Positions 39,925 to 51,100 of a DNA stretch of 64,000 nucleotides are shown piece by piece. Both the position numbers and the translations under genes were made by a program. Under the pieces are notes generated by a model. The model saw only the letters and a program-made list of their open reading frames with translations, searched no databases and was not told the origin of the DNA. The stretch is from Paenibacillus algicola (GTDB lineage: Bacteria; Bacillota; Bacilli; Paenibacillales; Paenibacillaceae), in NCBI RefSeq assembly GCF_005577435.1, contig NZ_CP040396.1, positions 137,501 through 201,500 on the forward strand, read 5' to 3'. Each line of letters begins with the position of its first letter. Within the stretch, counting starts at the first letter, position 1.

Positions 39925-42261
39925 CTACTGCTGCATTTGCCGAAACATTTTGGGGGTGGTTCCATGCGCTTCACGGAATTTGCGGATGAAGTAAGCAGAG
40001 CTGTTGAAGCCGGTTTTGCTGGAGATGTCCTCAACAGTCAGCTCGGTCGTAAGCAGCAGCTCCTTTGCCCGGTCCATACGGACCGAATTGAGGTAGTCCA
40101 CGAAGTTCATGCCGGTCTCATCCTTGAAGATTTTGCTCAAGTAACGCGGGCTGGTCTGCACGAGGTCTGCTAAATAATCCAGGGACAGCGGCATATGGTA
40201 CTGCTCCTCAATGTAGGATTTAACCCGATCCACGACCTCGTAAGTCCGGTCATTGCTCTTCTTCTCCAGCATCGTCCAGGTCTTGACGATCATCCGGAAC
40301 AGCAGCTGCTGAAACTCGACAATGTGCTTGACCTCCTTCAGCTCCTCCTGCATATAAGCAGACACAATATCCTTGGAGCGGAAGTTCATTTCTTTCAGGT
40401 AGCCGTAAAAAGCATTAATCGTCTCCGACCAGCGCTGCTCGCAATGATGCAGGGAGTAGCTTCCCTTGGCCATATGCTCGATGATCAGCAGCAAGGCCTG
40501 CTCCGTCACCTCCGGCTGGCGGCTGCGAAGGCTCTTGGCGAAGCTGTCTACAAGCTCCTCCGGAATCTCCTCCTGACTCTCCTCCCGGCGGAGCAGCTCA
40601 ACCTCATACACCGCTTGCACTCGCGGCAGGTAGTACAGATAGCTTGACAGCTTCTCCGTCTGCTTATAGGAGTCGGGGAGCGCGAGTGCGGATTCTACAG
40701 TGCTGCCGAGCAGCACCGTAGCCTCGACCATAAAGTTGGCGTAGATGACAGACACGAGATCCTGACAACGCTCTGCCAGAGTGCTCATGGCGGGCTCCTC
40801 CAGATTGACGACGATGCCGATAATATCGCCCGGCAGGTCCGCGGCCATGACCCGCATGGTATCATGGCTGAGCTGCTCCTCCGCTTTACCCATGACATAG
40901 AACTTCACAAACTCTCGGGTTTCCGTGTCCATCTCAATCATCTGCTGCGGAGGAAGCTGAATCTGAACCGCTGTGTAGCGGCTGAAAGGGAAGGAGGAGC
41001 GCAGCAGCTTCAGGCGAGCGCTGACCTCTTCATTCGATGTATAGCCCTGCAGCAGCAATCCATATACGAAATTATGCTTCATGACCGGCAGGTTCGAGCT
41101 CAGCGTGCGCTGCAGCTCGTTCACCTGGACAGACAAGCCGCCAATCATCTCATTAATCATCAGGAACTCATTGGAGGAGGTGTTCTCTTTCCGCTTCACC
41201 TCGGCATGATCCTGCTCCAGCCACGCCCGGGCGGAGGTTACAATGGTCCGTACCGGGTTGTAGAAGCGGGAGGCGAAGATATGCGCCAGCAGCAGGCCGA
41301 TGGCAATGACCGCCAGGCTCGTAAACAGCACATTGTTGCGAATGCGGCGGCCCTTGCTGTAGAACTCCTCCACGGGGGTGAAGCTGACAAGCCTCCAGCC
41401 ATAGGAAGGCAGGGTTTGGTAGCCGGCAATGGTAGCCTGGCCGCCAAGATCGACAAGCTGGTGCAGGCTGGGCTGGGGCTCATTCACAATGCGACTTACC
41501 ATGTCATCCCAGCCCTCACTGGGCAAAAAAGGCGCGCTGGAGGCGAGCACCTTCCCGGAGGCATCCAGCAGGAGCGTGCTGCTCTCGTCATTGGATGATT
41601 TATTGGCAATCAGCTGATCGATCAGCTGGGCATGCATATGAATCGCGATAAAGCCGCGCTGCTTTGAGCGGTCGGCTACCAGGGGATAAGGCCGCAGGAA
41701 GGTGAGCCGCTTGGCAGGCTGCTGCCCTGCCAGCCGCGTCTCGGCGTCGGTCAGCAGCCACAAGGAGGTCGGGCCTGTTTCGGCCGCGGCGGTAATCCAC
41801 TCCAGCTTCTGCTTGCTGTCAGAGGCCGGATCATTCCCGTACGTGACGCCGCGCAGTGACGATACCCGCAGGGATGAGCCCAGCACATACATGTCCACGG
41901 ACTCTACAATGTCCGGTGCGGTGGCCGCGGCTGTAGACAGCAGGCTCTGGACGTTCCGGATCTTGGTATACTGTCCGTCGGCGGTATTGGTGAACAGATG
42001 CAGCAGGTCGGCATTTTGGAAGGAGTCGGTGACAAGCCCCAGGTAGATGGATTCCGCTTTCTGGACAATCGACATGTCAATCGTTGCGCTCCACTGGCTC
42101 AGAATCCGCTCATTGACCTGCTGAACCTGCTCATTATACTGCTCCGTGAACTGCAGATACGAGCCGTAGCCTACCAGCACAACCGCAAGCACGAGCAGCA
42201 GGATGTACGACAGAATAAGCCGGAAGAAGAAATTGCTTCTGCGCCGCAGTTTCGTTAGCAT
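39925..42261 (-). CDS. Membrane-anchored AraC-family regulator (YesS-like)
   Basis: Protein of 778 residues. A membrane segment at about 12-35 is followed by a large extracellular sensor part (about 36-290), a second membrane segment (about 297-317) and a cytoplasmic region. Two AraC helix-turn-helices form the C-terminus (SLDYLADLVQTSPRYLSKIF, TVEDISSKTGFNSSAYFIRK). Such proteins sense an oligosaccharide outside, or a binding protein, and switch on an adjacent polysaccharide-use operon. It is divergent from the permease-lipoprotein-lyase-GH2-sulfatase genes, which are its likely targets. The gap between them is 240 bases. Confidence 0.9.
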   Translation of the reverse strand: MLTKLRRRSNFFFRLILSYILLLVLAVVLVGYGSYLQFTEQYNEQVQQVNERILSQWSATIDMSIVQKAESIYLGLVTDSFQNADLLHLFTNTADGQYTKIRNVQSLLSTAAATAPDIVESVDMYVLGSSLRVSSLRGVTYGNDPASDSKQKLEWITAAAETGPTSLWLLTDAETRLAGQQPAKRLTFLRPYPLVADRSKQRGFIAIHMHAQLIDQLIANKSSNDESSTLLLDASGKVLASSAPFLPSEGWDDMVSRIVNEPQPSLHQLVDLGGQATIAGYQTLPSYGWRLVSFTPVEEFYSKGRRIRNNVLFTSLAVIAIGLLLAHIFASRFYNPVRTIVTSARAWLEQDHAEVKRKENTSSNEFLMINEMIGGLSVQVNELQRTLSSNLPVMKHNFVYGLLLQGYTSNEEVSARLKLLRSSFPFSRYTAVQIQLPPQQMIEMDTETREFVKFYVMGKAEEQLSHDTMRVMAADLPGDIIGIVVNLEEPAMSTLAERCQDLVSVIYANFMVEATVLLGSTVESALALPDSYKQTEKLSSYLYYLPRVQAVYEVELLRREESQEEIPEELVDSFAKSLRSRQPEVTEQALLLIIEHMAKGSYSLHHCEQRWSETINAFYGYLKEMNFRSKDIVSAYMQEELKEVKHIVEFQQLLFRMIVKTWTMLEKKSNDRTYEVVDRVKSYIEEQYHMPLSLDYLADLVQTSPRYLSKIFKDETGMNFVDYLNSVRMDRAKELLLTTELTVEDISSKTGFNSSAYFIRKFREAHGTTPKMFRQMQQ

Positions 42262-42501
42262 CGATCCTCCTCCTTATCGTACGTAGTCTTTAAAATGTAG
42301 GAAATAAGTGGAGAAAAGTCAATGGATTCGCGGCATTCCGTCGCTTTTTATTATGAGGTGGAAATGTTTATATTGCCAAAATGACGCATTTTTATATGCC
42401 TGCGAATGTTTACGATGTTCAACAAGCATCAGGGCCGATATAGTTAGGCTACGCAAGCGGGATGCACGCTAAACCGCGATGAAAGACGAGGTGAACAACA
42501 T

Positions 42502-43419
42502 ATGAATAAGCTGAAGCTGCCTGCACTTCGCCCCTATGTCAGACACAAATATCTGGTGCTGTTGTTTCTGCCGGCTTTCCTCTATTATGTCATGTTCCAT
42601 TATGTACCGATCTACGGACTTCAGATCGCTTTCAAGGATTATGTGTTCAGTAAAGGGATCTGGGGGAGCGAGTGGGTTGGACTGGAGCACTTCCGGGACA
42701 TTTTCGGGATGGAGAGCTTCTGGCAGGTGTTTCGCAATACGCTCATTATTAGTGCGTATAAGCTGCTGTTCGGCTTCCCGGCTCCGATTATCCTGGCAAT
42801 TCTGTTGAATGAGATCCGGCTGGTGTTCTTCAAGCGGATTGTCCAGACGGTGAGCTACATGCCCCATTTTCTATCCTGGGTCGTGATCGCATCCTTGTTC
42901 ATCCAGTTTCTGTCCCCGTCCATCGGACCGCTGAATGCCGTGATTAAATGGCTGGGCTTCGATCCCATCTACTTCATGGCCGATCCGAAGTGGTTCCGTA
43001 CGGTCCTGGTCGTTACCGACATGTGGAAAGAAATCGGCTGGAGCTCAATCATTTATTTGGCAGCGCTTACAGGGATTAACCCTGAGCTGTACGAGGCATC
43101 CAAGGTAGACGGAGCGAATCGTTATCATAACATCCGTTTTATTACACTTCCTTCGATGATGCCGGTTATTACGATTATGTTTATTTTTGCTATCGGCAAG
43201 CTGGTGAACGACGACTTCGACCAGGTCTTCAATATGTACAACTCGGCGGTGTATGAAGTCGGGGATGTCCTGAGCACCTACACCTATCGAAGAGGCCTAG
43301 TCGATATGGAGTACAGCTTTGCAACAGCAGTGGGTTTGTTCAAGAACGTCGTCGCCTTTACATTGATCGTCATTACAAACGCCATAGTTAAACGGGTGAA
43401 CGACTACGGCTTGTGGTAG
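42502..43419 (+). CDS. Carbohydrate ABC transporter permease, LplB-type
   Basis: Protein of 305 residues with six membrane segments and the EAA loop (YEASKVDGANRYHNIRFITL). Its start RHKYLVLLFLPAFLYYVMFH is typical of the LplB group that imports poly- or oligosaccharides in Paenibacillus. GAGGTG precedes the ATG. The second permease starts 13 bases on. No ATPase is encoded here. The gap 42262-42501 holds no gene, and I cannot name a sure promoter in it. Confidence 0.93.
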   Translation: MNKLKLPALRPYVRHKYLVLLFLPAFLYYVMFHYVPIYGLQIAFKDYVFSKGIWGSEWVGLEHFRDIFGMESFWQVFRNTLIISAYKLLFGFPAPIILAILLNEIRLVFFKRIVQTVSYMPHFLSWVVIASLFIQFLSPSIGPLNAVIKWLGFDPIYFMADPKWFRTVLVVTDMWKEIGWSSIIYLAALTGINPELYEASKVDGANRYHNIRFITLPSMMPVITIMFIFAIGKLVNDDFDQVFNMYNSAVYEVGDVLSTYTYRRGLVDMEYSFATAVGLFKNVVAFTLIVITNAIVKRVNDYGLW

Positions 43420-43432
43420 GAGGGAAGCTGCA

Positions 43433-44302
43433 ATGAAGCACAGATGGAGTTTATCGAGTGTGGCGTTTGACGTATTTAACTACGCACTGCTCATTCTATT
43501 ATGTATAAGTATGCTATACCCGTTCCTGTTCCTGTTCACCCTCTCCTTCAGCTCGCCGGAATCGTCGTTCGCGACCGTTCGGCTGCTGCCGGAGACGTGG
43601 ACGCTGGACAATTACGCAAAGGTGCTGTCCAACGAGTTCGTGCTGGCGGGCTTCGGCAATACGATCATAAGGACGGCCCTGGGAACGGCGCTGACGTTGA
43701 TCGTAACCGTATGTACAGCGTATCCGCTGGCCAAGCGGCATTTTCCGCACCGGAATTTCTGGACGATGTTTGTTGTCTTTACGATGTTCTTCAGCGGCGG
43801 TCTCATCCCGCTGTTCCTGCTCGTTAAGTCACTGGGGATGATGAATACGACCTGGGCGCTCGTGCTCCCGACACTTCTTCATACCTTTCATATGATTATT
43901 TGCCGTAACTTCTTCATGGCGCTGCCGGAAAGCCTGGAGGAGTCTGCCAAGATTGACGGTGCCAATGACATTGTCATTCTGTTCCGGATTGTGATTCCGC
44001 TCTCCATGCCAATTCTGGCTACGGTCGTTCTGTGGACCGCGGTATGGCATTGGAATGCGTGGTTCGATTCCCTCATCTATATTACCGATCCGAACAATCA
44101 GGTGCTGCAGGTTGTCATGCGCCGAATCGTTCTGGAGGGTACGCAGCAGATGATGAATCTGAACGATGCTGAGGAGGTTGCCAACCCGGAGACCATCAAA
44201 GCGGCGACGGTTATGGTAACGACGATTCCGATTATCCTGTTCTACCCTTTCCTGCAAAAGCATTTCGTAAAAGGAATTCTTGTAGGCTCATTAAAAGGAT
44301 AA
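43433..44302 (+). CDS. Carbohydrate ABC transporter permease, LplC/YtcP-type
   Basis: Protein of 289 residues, six membrane segments, EAA loop LEESAKIDGANDIVILFRIV and the family ending FLQKHFVKGILVGSLKG. It makes up the second half of the channel. It lies 27 bases before the lipoprotein gene in one operon. Confidence 0.93.
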   Translation: MKHRWSLSSVAFDVFNYALLILLCISMLYPFLFLFTLSFSSPESSFATVRLLPETWTLDNYAKVLSNEFVLAGFGNTIIRTALGTALTLIVTVCTAYPLAKRHFPHRNFWTMFVVFTMFFSGGLIPLFLLVKSLGMMNTTWALVLPTLLHTFHMIICRNFFMALPESLEESAKIDGANDIVILFRIVIPLSMPILATVVLWTAVWHWNAWFDSLIYITDPNNQVLQVVMRRIVLEGTQQMMNLNDAEEVANPETIKAATVMVTTIPIILFYPFLQKHFVKGILVGSLKG

Positions 44303-44329
44303 TAATTTATTCAGGGAGGTCCATGAAAC

Positions 44330-45970
44330 ATGAAAAACAAAGCGTCTGTATGGCTTCGAGGCTCTGCTGCACTGCTGCTGTCGTCAGCTCTGATCGTATC
44401 CGGCTGCTCTAAGGAAAGCACGAGTGCGGGGCAAGGCGGAACGAGCAGCCCAAGTACACCGGCTGTAGAGGAGGAAAAGGACAAGAAGCATACCCTTTCC
44501 ATCGCATCCTATCACATCGGCCCGACAGACAAAGATGGGGAGCTTGTGAAGTATGCCAATGAAAAATACAACGTGGAGCTCGACATTCTGAACATCGAGA
44601 ATAACAAATACGAGGAGCTCCTGAACCTGAAGTTCGCTTCCGGTGAAATTCCCGACCGGATGCAGGTGCGCAGCTTCGGCTCACTGCAGAAATATATCAA
44701 GTCCGATGTACTTGCAGAAATTCCGGAGGACCTGCTGAAGCAGCATGCGCCGACGCTGTATGCCAGCCTGGAGAAGAGCTTTCCTGGTATTTTTGAATAT
44801 TCCAAAATTGACGGCAAGCTGTATGGCATTCCGTATGTCGTTCCACAGGGTCAGCACCGGGCACCGCTTGTGTATCGGGGCGACTGGATGAAGAACGTCG
44901 GGGTCGAAGAGGCACCGAAGACCCTTGAACAATTTGAGGAGCTCATGTATAAATTTGCAACGGAGGACCCGGACGGCAACGGCAAGAAGGACACGTACGG
45001 TCTATCCTATTCTGCGATGGCTGCAGTCTTTGGCGCCTTCGGCTATATGCCGGATATTTTCAACGGGGACAAAGGCAATGACAAGATGATCTGGCAGGTT
45101 CGGGATGACAAGCTCGTCTACTCCGCGATTCAGCCGGAAATGAAGGAAGCGCTTACGATGCTGAACCAATGGTTTAAGGACGGCATTATTGATCCGGAAT
45201 TTATTACAGGGGAAAACCAGGGCGGCAACTGGGCACTGACCCATGCGTTTATTAACGGACGTATCGGTACATCTGGCCAGGGCTACTTCTATCACTGGAT
45301 TCCGCAGCTGGGCAGCAGAAATGCAGGTCCGAACAATACGGAGCTGGGCAAGCTGAACAGCGCTGCAGCGGAAGCTCTCGTGCAGGGCGAGCCGCCGGTT
45401 GGCGAGGATGGAAAGCGAGGCATGTGGCAGCAAAATATGATGAGCGGCAGCTTTGTGAGCTTTGGCAAGCAAGTGGAGAAGGACCCAGACAAGATGATCC
45501 GCATGCTGGAGATGCTGGAGACGATGAACGCTACTTATCAAGAGCGCAGCATTATGTGGTACGGCATGGAGAACAAGCACTGGCATTACCAGGATGAGGA
45601 TGGTGTTAAGGTAGCTACTCCGATCGATCCTGAGCATAATGCAGCCGCGATGGCGAAGCTTGGTGGTCACCTGGTTATCAATCCGTTCCAGATGCTGGAG
45701 CATCAGGATGTGGACAACAAGATGAGAAATGAATTCGGCGCAGAGCATAAGCTGGACGAGGGCGGCATCCAGAACGAGCTGTTCACGGCGCTGGAGTCAG
45801 AAGGCAAATACCGTGCGGAGCTCGACAAGCTGCAGGATGAGGCCTACATTTCGATCATTACTGGCGACAAGCCGATCAGCTACTTTGATGAATTTGTAGA
45901 GAAGTGGCGCAAGGCGGGTGGCGAGCAGCTGGAGAAGGAAGCTAATGAATGGTATTCGTCCATGAAATAA
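44330..45970 (+). CDS. Extracellular carbohydrate-binding lipoprotein, LplA-type
   Basis: Lipoprotein of 546 residues with a signal peptide and lipobox (ALIVSGC, Cys26), a Ser/Gly-rich linker, and a large binding-protein fold (VELDILNIENNKYEELLNLK, DPDGNGKKDTYGLSY, GWIATSGQGYFYHW-like region). Proteins of this length bind oligosaccharides from larger polymers. It delivers substrate to the two permeases upstream. A hairpin follows about 25 bases after the stop, so it may be made in excess over the downstream enzymes. Confidence 0.92.
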   Translation: MKNKASVWLRGSAALLLSSALIVSGCSKESTSAGQGGTSSPSTPAVEEEKDKKHTLSIASYHIGPTDKDGELVKYANEKYNVELDILNIENNKYEELLNLKFASGEIPDRMQVRSFGSLQKYIKSDVLAEIPEDLLKQHAPTLYASLEKSFPGIFEYSKIDGKLYGIPYVVPQGQHRAPLVYRGDWMKNVGVEEAPKTLEQFEELMYKFATEDPDGNGKKDTYGLSYSAMAAVFGAFGYMPDIFNGDKGNDKMIWQVRDDKLVYSAIQPEMKEALTMLNQWFKDGIIDPEFITGENQGGNWALTHAFINGRIGTSGQGYFYHWIPQLGSRNAGPNNTELGKLNSAAAEALVQGEPPVGEDGKRGMWQQNMMSGSFVSFGKQVEKDPDKMIRMLEMLETMNATYQERSIMWYGMENKHWHYQDEDGVKVATPIDPEHNAAAMAKLGGHLVINPFQMLEHQDVDNKMRNEFGAEHKLDEGGIQNELFTALESEGKYRAELDKLQDEAYISIITGDKPISYFDEFVEKWRKAGGEQLEKEANEWYSSMK

Positions 45971-45994
45971 GGTTGGGATAGGGCTGGCGACGGC

Positions 45995-46031
45995 AGGGCT
46001 TGGAGATGACCATCTCTGAAGCCCTTCTTTC
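45995..46031 (+). terminator. Hairpin between the binding-protein gene and the lyase gene
   Basis: AGGGCTT-GGAGATG pairs with CATCTC-GAAGCCCT and is followed by the weak tract TTCTTTC. It may act as a partial terminator or protect the 3' end of the upstream message. Confidence 0.5.
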
Positions 46032-46135
46032 GCACCTGCCGGGCCGCATGATCATGACACCGATTCCGCAGGCAGCTCCACAAAGCGTTCCACACTATGC
46101 AAGCATAAATGCTGACAGAAATGAGGTAAGCGGCA

Positions 46136-48091
46136 ATGAAGACTTTGAATACAGATGAACAGAGCGTCCATGTTGGCGGACTCCGGTATTTTCTGAGCGA
46201 AGGAGAGCTGGACAAAGCCATACAGATCTATAAAAAGCATTTCGCAGTTGAGCTGGAGCAGGCGATGCAGACCGCTGACATGGCTGTCACGGGCTGCTAT
46301 AAAGTACCTTTTTCCATGGCTGCGCGTGAATTTGTGCCGATTGGAGTTCCGCCCAGCTGGAGTGTAAATCCCACAGAGGATCTGGAATTTGAATGGATTC
46401 TGAACCGTCACCTGCATGTCATGAGTTTGGGGATTGCATACCTGCTGACCGGTGAGGAGAGCTACGCGGAGGTGTTTCAGCGCGATGTAATCACCTGGAT
46501 TGAACAAAATCCGATGCCGGAGGGAGAGGCGTATGAGGCCGCAGCGTATTTTCAAAAACGCGGGCCGTGGCGTCTGCTGGAGGTCAGCATGCGGGCACAC
46601 AGCTGGCTCTGGGGTGCAACGCTGCTGCAGAGAAGCCGGGTGCTGCAGGAAGGCAGCTTCCAGGGGAAGCTGGAGGCGTCGCTGCGTCAGCATGCTCGTT
46701 ACTTGACAGCCTACTTCGGTACGCCGGACATGAATCATGCCTCCATACATATGCAGGGCTTGTTCTTTCTCGGCATATGCCTGCCGGCTGCACCGGAGGC
46801 TCCGATGTGGCGTCAGCTTGCTGCGGAGCGGCTGGAGCTGTGCCTGCTGCGGCAGGTGCTGCCGGACGGAGTGCACAACGAAATGGCGACCTCTTATCAT
46901 ATTTCGAGTATGAACCTGTTTCTGCTTCCGGCGCTGATGGGAGCACGCCTGGGCTATGCCCTTCCTTCTCTGTTTGGAGACCGGCTGGAGCGTATGGCAC
47001 GTTATGTGGCGGCCATTACCCGCCCGGATGGCACCTGTACACCTTGGTCGGATTCGGACTGGAGCAAGAGCGGGCGCTATATGATCGGTCTGGCCGGGGC
47101 ACTGCTGGAGGATTCCTCGCTGCTGGCACTAGGTGAGCTGTCCGCAGATGCCTTGTGGCAGCTTGGGCCTGAGGCCTATGAGGCCGCTTTTAATGCCATT
47201 CAGGAGTCACGGCATACTCCTTCAAATGGGGTCAGCACCGTATTTCCTGATGCCGGCTACTACATCATGCGTTCATCCAGACATTATCTGGCCTTTGATG
47301 CCGGTCCGCTGGGCGATGCTCACGGGCATGCCGATTGCCTCTCCTTCGAATGGGCGCTGGATGGCCAGCTGGTATTCGTGGACCCGGGCAGATACACGTA
47401 CCAAGAGGGGGAATGGCGGAGATACTTCAAATCAACCTATGCGCACAATACGGTAACGATTGATGGCTTGGATCAGACCCCGTATGCCTCCACCCAGCAA
47501 TGGGCAGAGCCCGAGGCCGTGCCGACGGTATACCGTCATCTGAGCACGGAGCAGTATGAGCTGGTGGATGCGGCTCATAATGGCTATGAACGCCTGGCTT
47601 CACCGGTCCGCCACCGCCGCTGGCTGTATGTGGACCGTCAGCTGCCGCTTATCATCCTTGCCGACTGGCTGCAGGGCACCGGCACGCACGAGGCGGAGCA
47701 GCGGTTTCAGCTGCAGGAGGGCTGGCTGGCAGTCCCGGCCGCAGAGCCGGACGAGGGCGTGCAGCCGCTTCATCTGGCTGGTGGAGGCCGCCAGCTGACG
47801 ATGAGATGGTACACAGACGGCACCTTCAGCCAGGCCAGAAGCCGTGTGGGTGAGGCCTTTATTGCGCAGCAATACGGAACCAAAGCACCAACGCTGGCCA
47901 TTTCCGTAAAGGGGGTGATTCAGGACAATGCATGTCTCTTGAGCATCATCTATGATGAGAAGGAGGTGAGCATTACGAACGGCTTGATCGAGGAGAGCGG
48001 CAAACGACTGCAGATCACGATCCGCTCCGCAGACGGAGCTTCCTCGACACTGAATCTGGATGAGCACTCCGTGGCACGGAACGACCATTAA
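46136..48091 (+). CDS. Heparinase II/III-family polysaccharide lyase
   Basis: Protein of 651 residues. The N-terminal half is an alpha-helical toroid (about 40-360) like alginate/heparin lyases, with MRAHSWLWGATLL, PDMNHASIHMQGLFFLG and VHNEMATSYHISSMN holding the expected Asn, His and Tyr. The C-terminal beta-sheet domain has the heparinase II/III signature GDAHGHADCLSFEWALDGQ and VDPGRYTY. These enzymes cut uronic-acid polysaccharides by beta-elimination. No signal peptide is visible, so it probably acts on imported oligosaccharides in the cytoplasm. It is followed at 15 bases by the GH2 gene. Confidence 0.88.
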   Translation: MKTLNTDEQSVHVGGLRYFLSEGELDKAIQIYKKHFAVELEQAMQTADMAVTGCYKVPFSMAAREFVPIGVPPSWSVNPTEDLEFEWILNRHLHVMSLGIAYLLTGEESYAEVFQRDVITWIEQNPMPEGEAYEAAAYFQKRGPWRLLEVSMRAHSWLWGATLLQRSRVLQEGSFQGKLEASLRQHARYLTAYFGTPDMNHASIHMQGLFFLGICLPAAPEAPMWRQLAAERLELCLLRQVLPDGVHNEMATSYHISSMNLFLLPALMGARLGYALPSLFGDRLERMARYVAAITRPDGTCTPWSDSDWSKSGRYMIGLAGALLEDSSLLALGELSADALWQLGPEAYEAAFNAIQESRHTPSNGVSTVFPDAGYYIMRSSRHYLAFDAGPLGDAHGHADCLSFEWALDGQLVFVDPGRYTYQEGEWRRYFKSTYAHNTVTIDGLDQTPYASTQQWAEPEAVPTVYRHLSTEQYELVDAAHNGYERLASPVRHRRWLYVDRQLPLIILADWLQGTGTHEAEQRFQLQEGWLAVPAAEPDEGVQPLHLAGGGRQLTMRWYTDGTFSQARSRVGEAFIAQQYGTKAPTLAISVKGVIQDNACLLSIIYDEKEVSITNGLIEESGKRLQITIRSADGASSTLNLDEHSVARNDH

Positions 48092-48106
48092 AAGGAGGTC
48101 AAGCGT

Positions 48107-51100
48107 ATGGGTAGTCAAGTTCACTCCCTGAAAGCACTCTCACTTTTGATCGTAATCAGCATGGTATTGGCCATGCTGCCCATGGTTACCTTTCCGACTC
48201 CAGCACATGCAGGTGCACATGACCGTGAGAACGTATCGTTAAACGGAATATGGGATTTTTACCCTAATGGCGGAGCTGCCAGGCATGATATACGGGTTCC
48301 CTCCTACTGGGACAGTCCTGACGATTTCGGGTACCCGGCGAGCTGGGAATCGCTGAATCACGGGATTTACCGAAGCAGCTTTACCGTGCCTTCCTCGATG
48401 GCGGGAAAAGAAATCTTTTTATCCTTTGAGCAGGTAGCTCCACTGGCCAAGGTGCTGGTAAACGGTGTTCCGCTAGCTACCGAAACAGACGGCTATTTAA
48501 TGACGCGGCTTCCCTACAAGCTGAATATTACGGCTGTCGCTCAAGTGGGTGGGAGCAATACGGTGGAGGTGAGGGTGTGGAGCTCGAACCAGCTGCCTGC
48601 GGATGCGGTGGATGCCAGTGGACAATCTCTGTACCCGGTAGGCGTAGATGATCGGTCCTGGGGTCAGGGCCGCGGCATTACCGATGATGTCGAGCTCATC
48701 GCGTATCCGAAGGTGTACATTTCAGACACCCATATCCTTACTGATCTGAACAATAACAGTAATGCAGCTGATGATACCATCTCTGTACACGTGACCGTTA
48801 CGAATGCGACCTCCTCTAGTCAGAGCGTGACCGTAACGAATAGTGCGTCTTTGATCGGCGGGAGCCTGGAAAAAAGCTTTGGCGACCGCACCGTAACCCT
48901 GGCTGCGAATAGCAGCCAAACGGTATCGCTGTCCAATGTACCCTGGACCGATGCCAAGTATTGGTGGACGCATGATCCCAAGCTGTACAGCCTGAATACC
49001 TCCTTGGTACAGGGAGGCGTTACAAGGGATTTCTCTGCGACCCGCTTCGGGTTCCGGGAATTTTCGGTGAACAGCAATTACTATCAGCTGAATGGAATCA
49101 AGACCAATCTGAGAGGCGATTCCCTTCAATCCAACTGGCATGTAAAAAGCGGCGCCGGAACCGCGCTCTCTGCAAAGGAATCCTATAAGGACACGAATAT
49201 TGCCCAGGTCAAATTGCAGATGGATGAGTGGAAGGCCGTCTACAATGTGGCCCGAACTCATATTGGTGGAGCCATTCGGGAGCTGTACGATTATGCGGAT
49301 GAAATCGGACTGCTGATTATTGATGAAACCCCTTTTTGGCAATATCACAATCGCCACAGCTTTAACCCGGCTGCGATGGACCATGTGAACAAATGGGTTC
49401 AGCAATGGGTCATTAGTAACAGAAATCACCCCAGCATTGTCATGTGGAGCGGCGGAAATGAGAATTTCCAGCATATTCCCGGCAATGCCAATACGCTGAT
49501 TCCCGCAGTCACTAACGCCATCAAGGCGGTGGATACCACCCGCCCCATCATTCAGGATGACGCGACGACAGACGATCAGGAGAACCATCATTATACCGGC
49601 GGGTACCCGGACGGATGGATGAACCACAGCAATTTATACGGGCTGTATACGAACAATGCCTCCAAGCCAAAGGGCGAAGGCGAAGCCTACACCCCTTCTC
49701 AGGGCTGGACGGTGCTGGATGCAAGCGGCGCTTACACCAGCGGGAATACCAAGGATTATATGAACGATAATTTGGTTTCTCAGGCTGTCTGGCATCGTGC
49801 GGCGGATCGCATGGTCCGGGGTATGCGCTATGCAGGGTATGCAGACATCCGGTATTACCATAACTGGATTTACGCTTATGAAGTGATTGAGGATACGATT
49901 TACCCGGTATGGACCGACCTCTCTGCCAAAGGGATCAAGCCTGCCAAAATCGAGCGGCCCATGTTCAATGTCTTCTCTTCGTCGCATCCTGCCTTCATTC
50001 GTTCGGATTCTTACGAATATACCAAGAATACATTTTCTCCGGTGGCTGCCTTTGATAAGGAAGGAGACCGCCTGAACCGGATTGGCGTCCATCCTCCGGT
50101 CTTCGCGGCAGGCAGCAGTACAACCCGAACCATTATCGTGTATAACGACGAGCAGAGAGACGGAACAGGTATTGAGGTAGCCTGGGAAGCGGGCTACACG
50201 AACCCCGCGAACGGGACGTACACCAGCTTTCAGAGCGGCTCGTTCAATATCAATGTTCCCTACGGCAATAAAGGGGAGCAGGCCATCAGCTTTACGGTGC
50301 CGGCAAACGTATCGGCACGCTGGCTGCAGCTGAAGCTGACCGCTCGAAAAGGAGCTACCCTCAAATTTGAGGAGACCAATGAGATCGGCGCCATCGGCAG
50401 CATTCCGCCAGCCCAAATATATACTGCTCCTGTCATTGACATCGGCACCAAAACGATAGACAACCGGAATCAAATGCACAAAATCAAGCTGGTGAACCAA
50501 GGCGGAGGGCTCAGCACCCTGTGGTCCGCTGCCGGTCAGGGCGGAGGGTTAACCCTGTCGCAGACTTCAGGCAATCTGCGGGGAGAGCGGGAAATCTATT
50601 TCTCCATGGACCCCTCCAGTCTGGCGCCGGATACGAGCTACAGCAGAGTGCTGACGTTTACGGAAGCCGGAGGCACTCAGGCACAGGTAACGGTTATGTT
50701 CCGTACCGGGCCAGATACCGGCGGCGCCTCGCCCGCCGTGCTGTTCAGCGACGATTTCGAGTCGGGGACCGCATCAGGTTGGGTGACGAATACCGGGTCA
50801 TGGGCTGTGATGACAGACGGCAGCAAAGCGTATCGCCAGAGTGATACGACGGCGGTAAGTGCGAGGGCAGTACAAGGAAGTGCATCCTGGACAGATTACG
50901 AGGTGTCTGCCCGGGTGAAGGCAGGTGCCTTCGGCGGGTCTTACTCCGGAATTGGCTTGGAGGCGCGCTATCAGGATGCGGCGAATAAGTACACGTTCTC
51001 TTACTCCACGAACGGCAATATTCTCAAGATTCAGAAGACCGTTGGCGGGGTGTACACGGATCTGACCACCAAAGCGTATACCTTCAATCCTGGCACATGG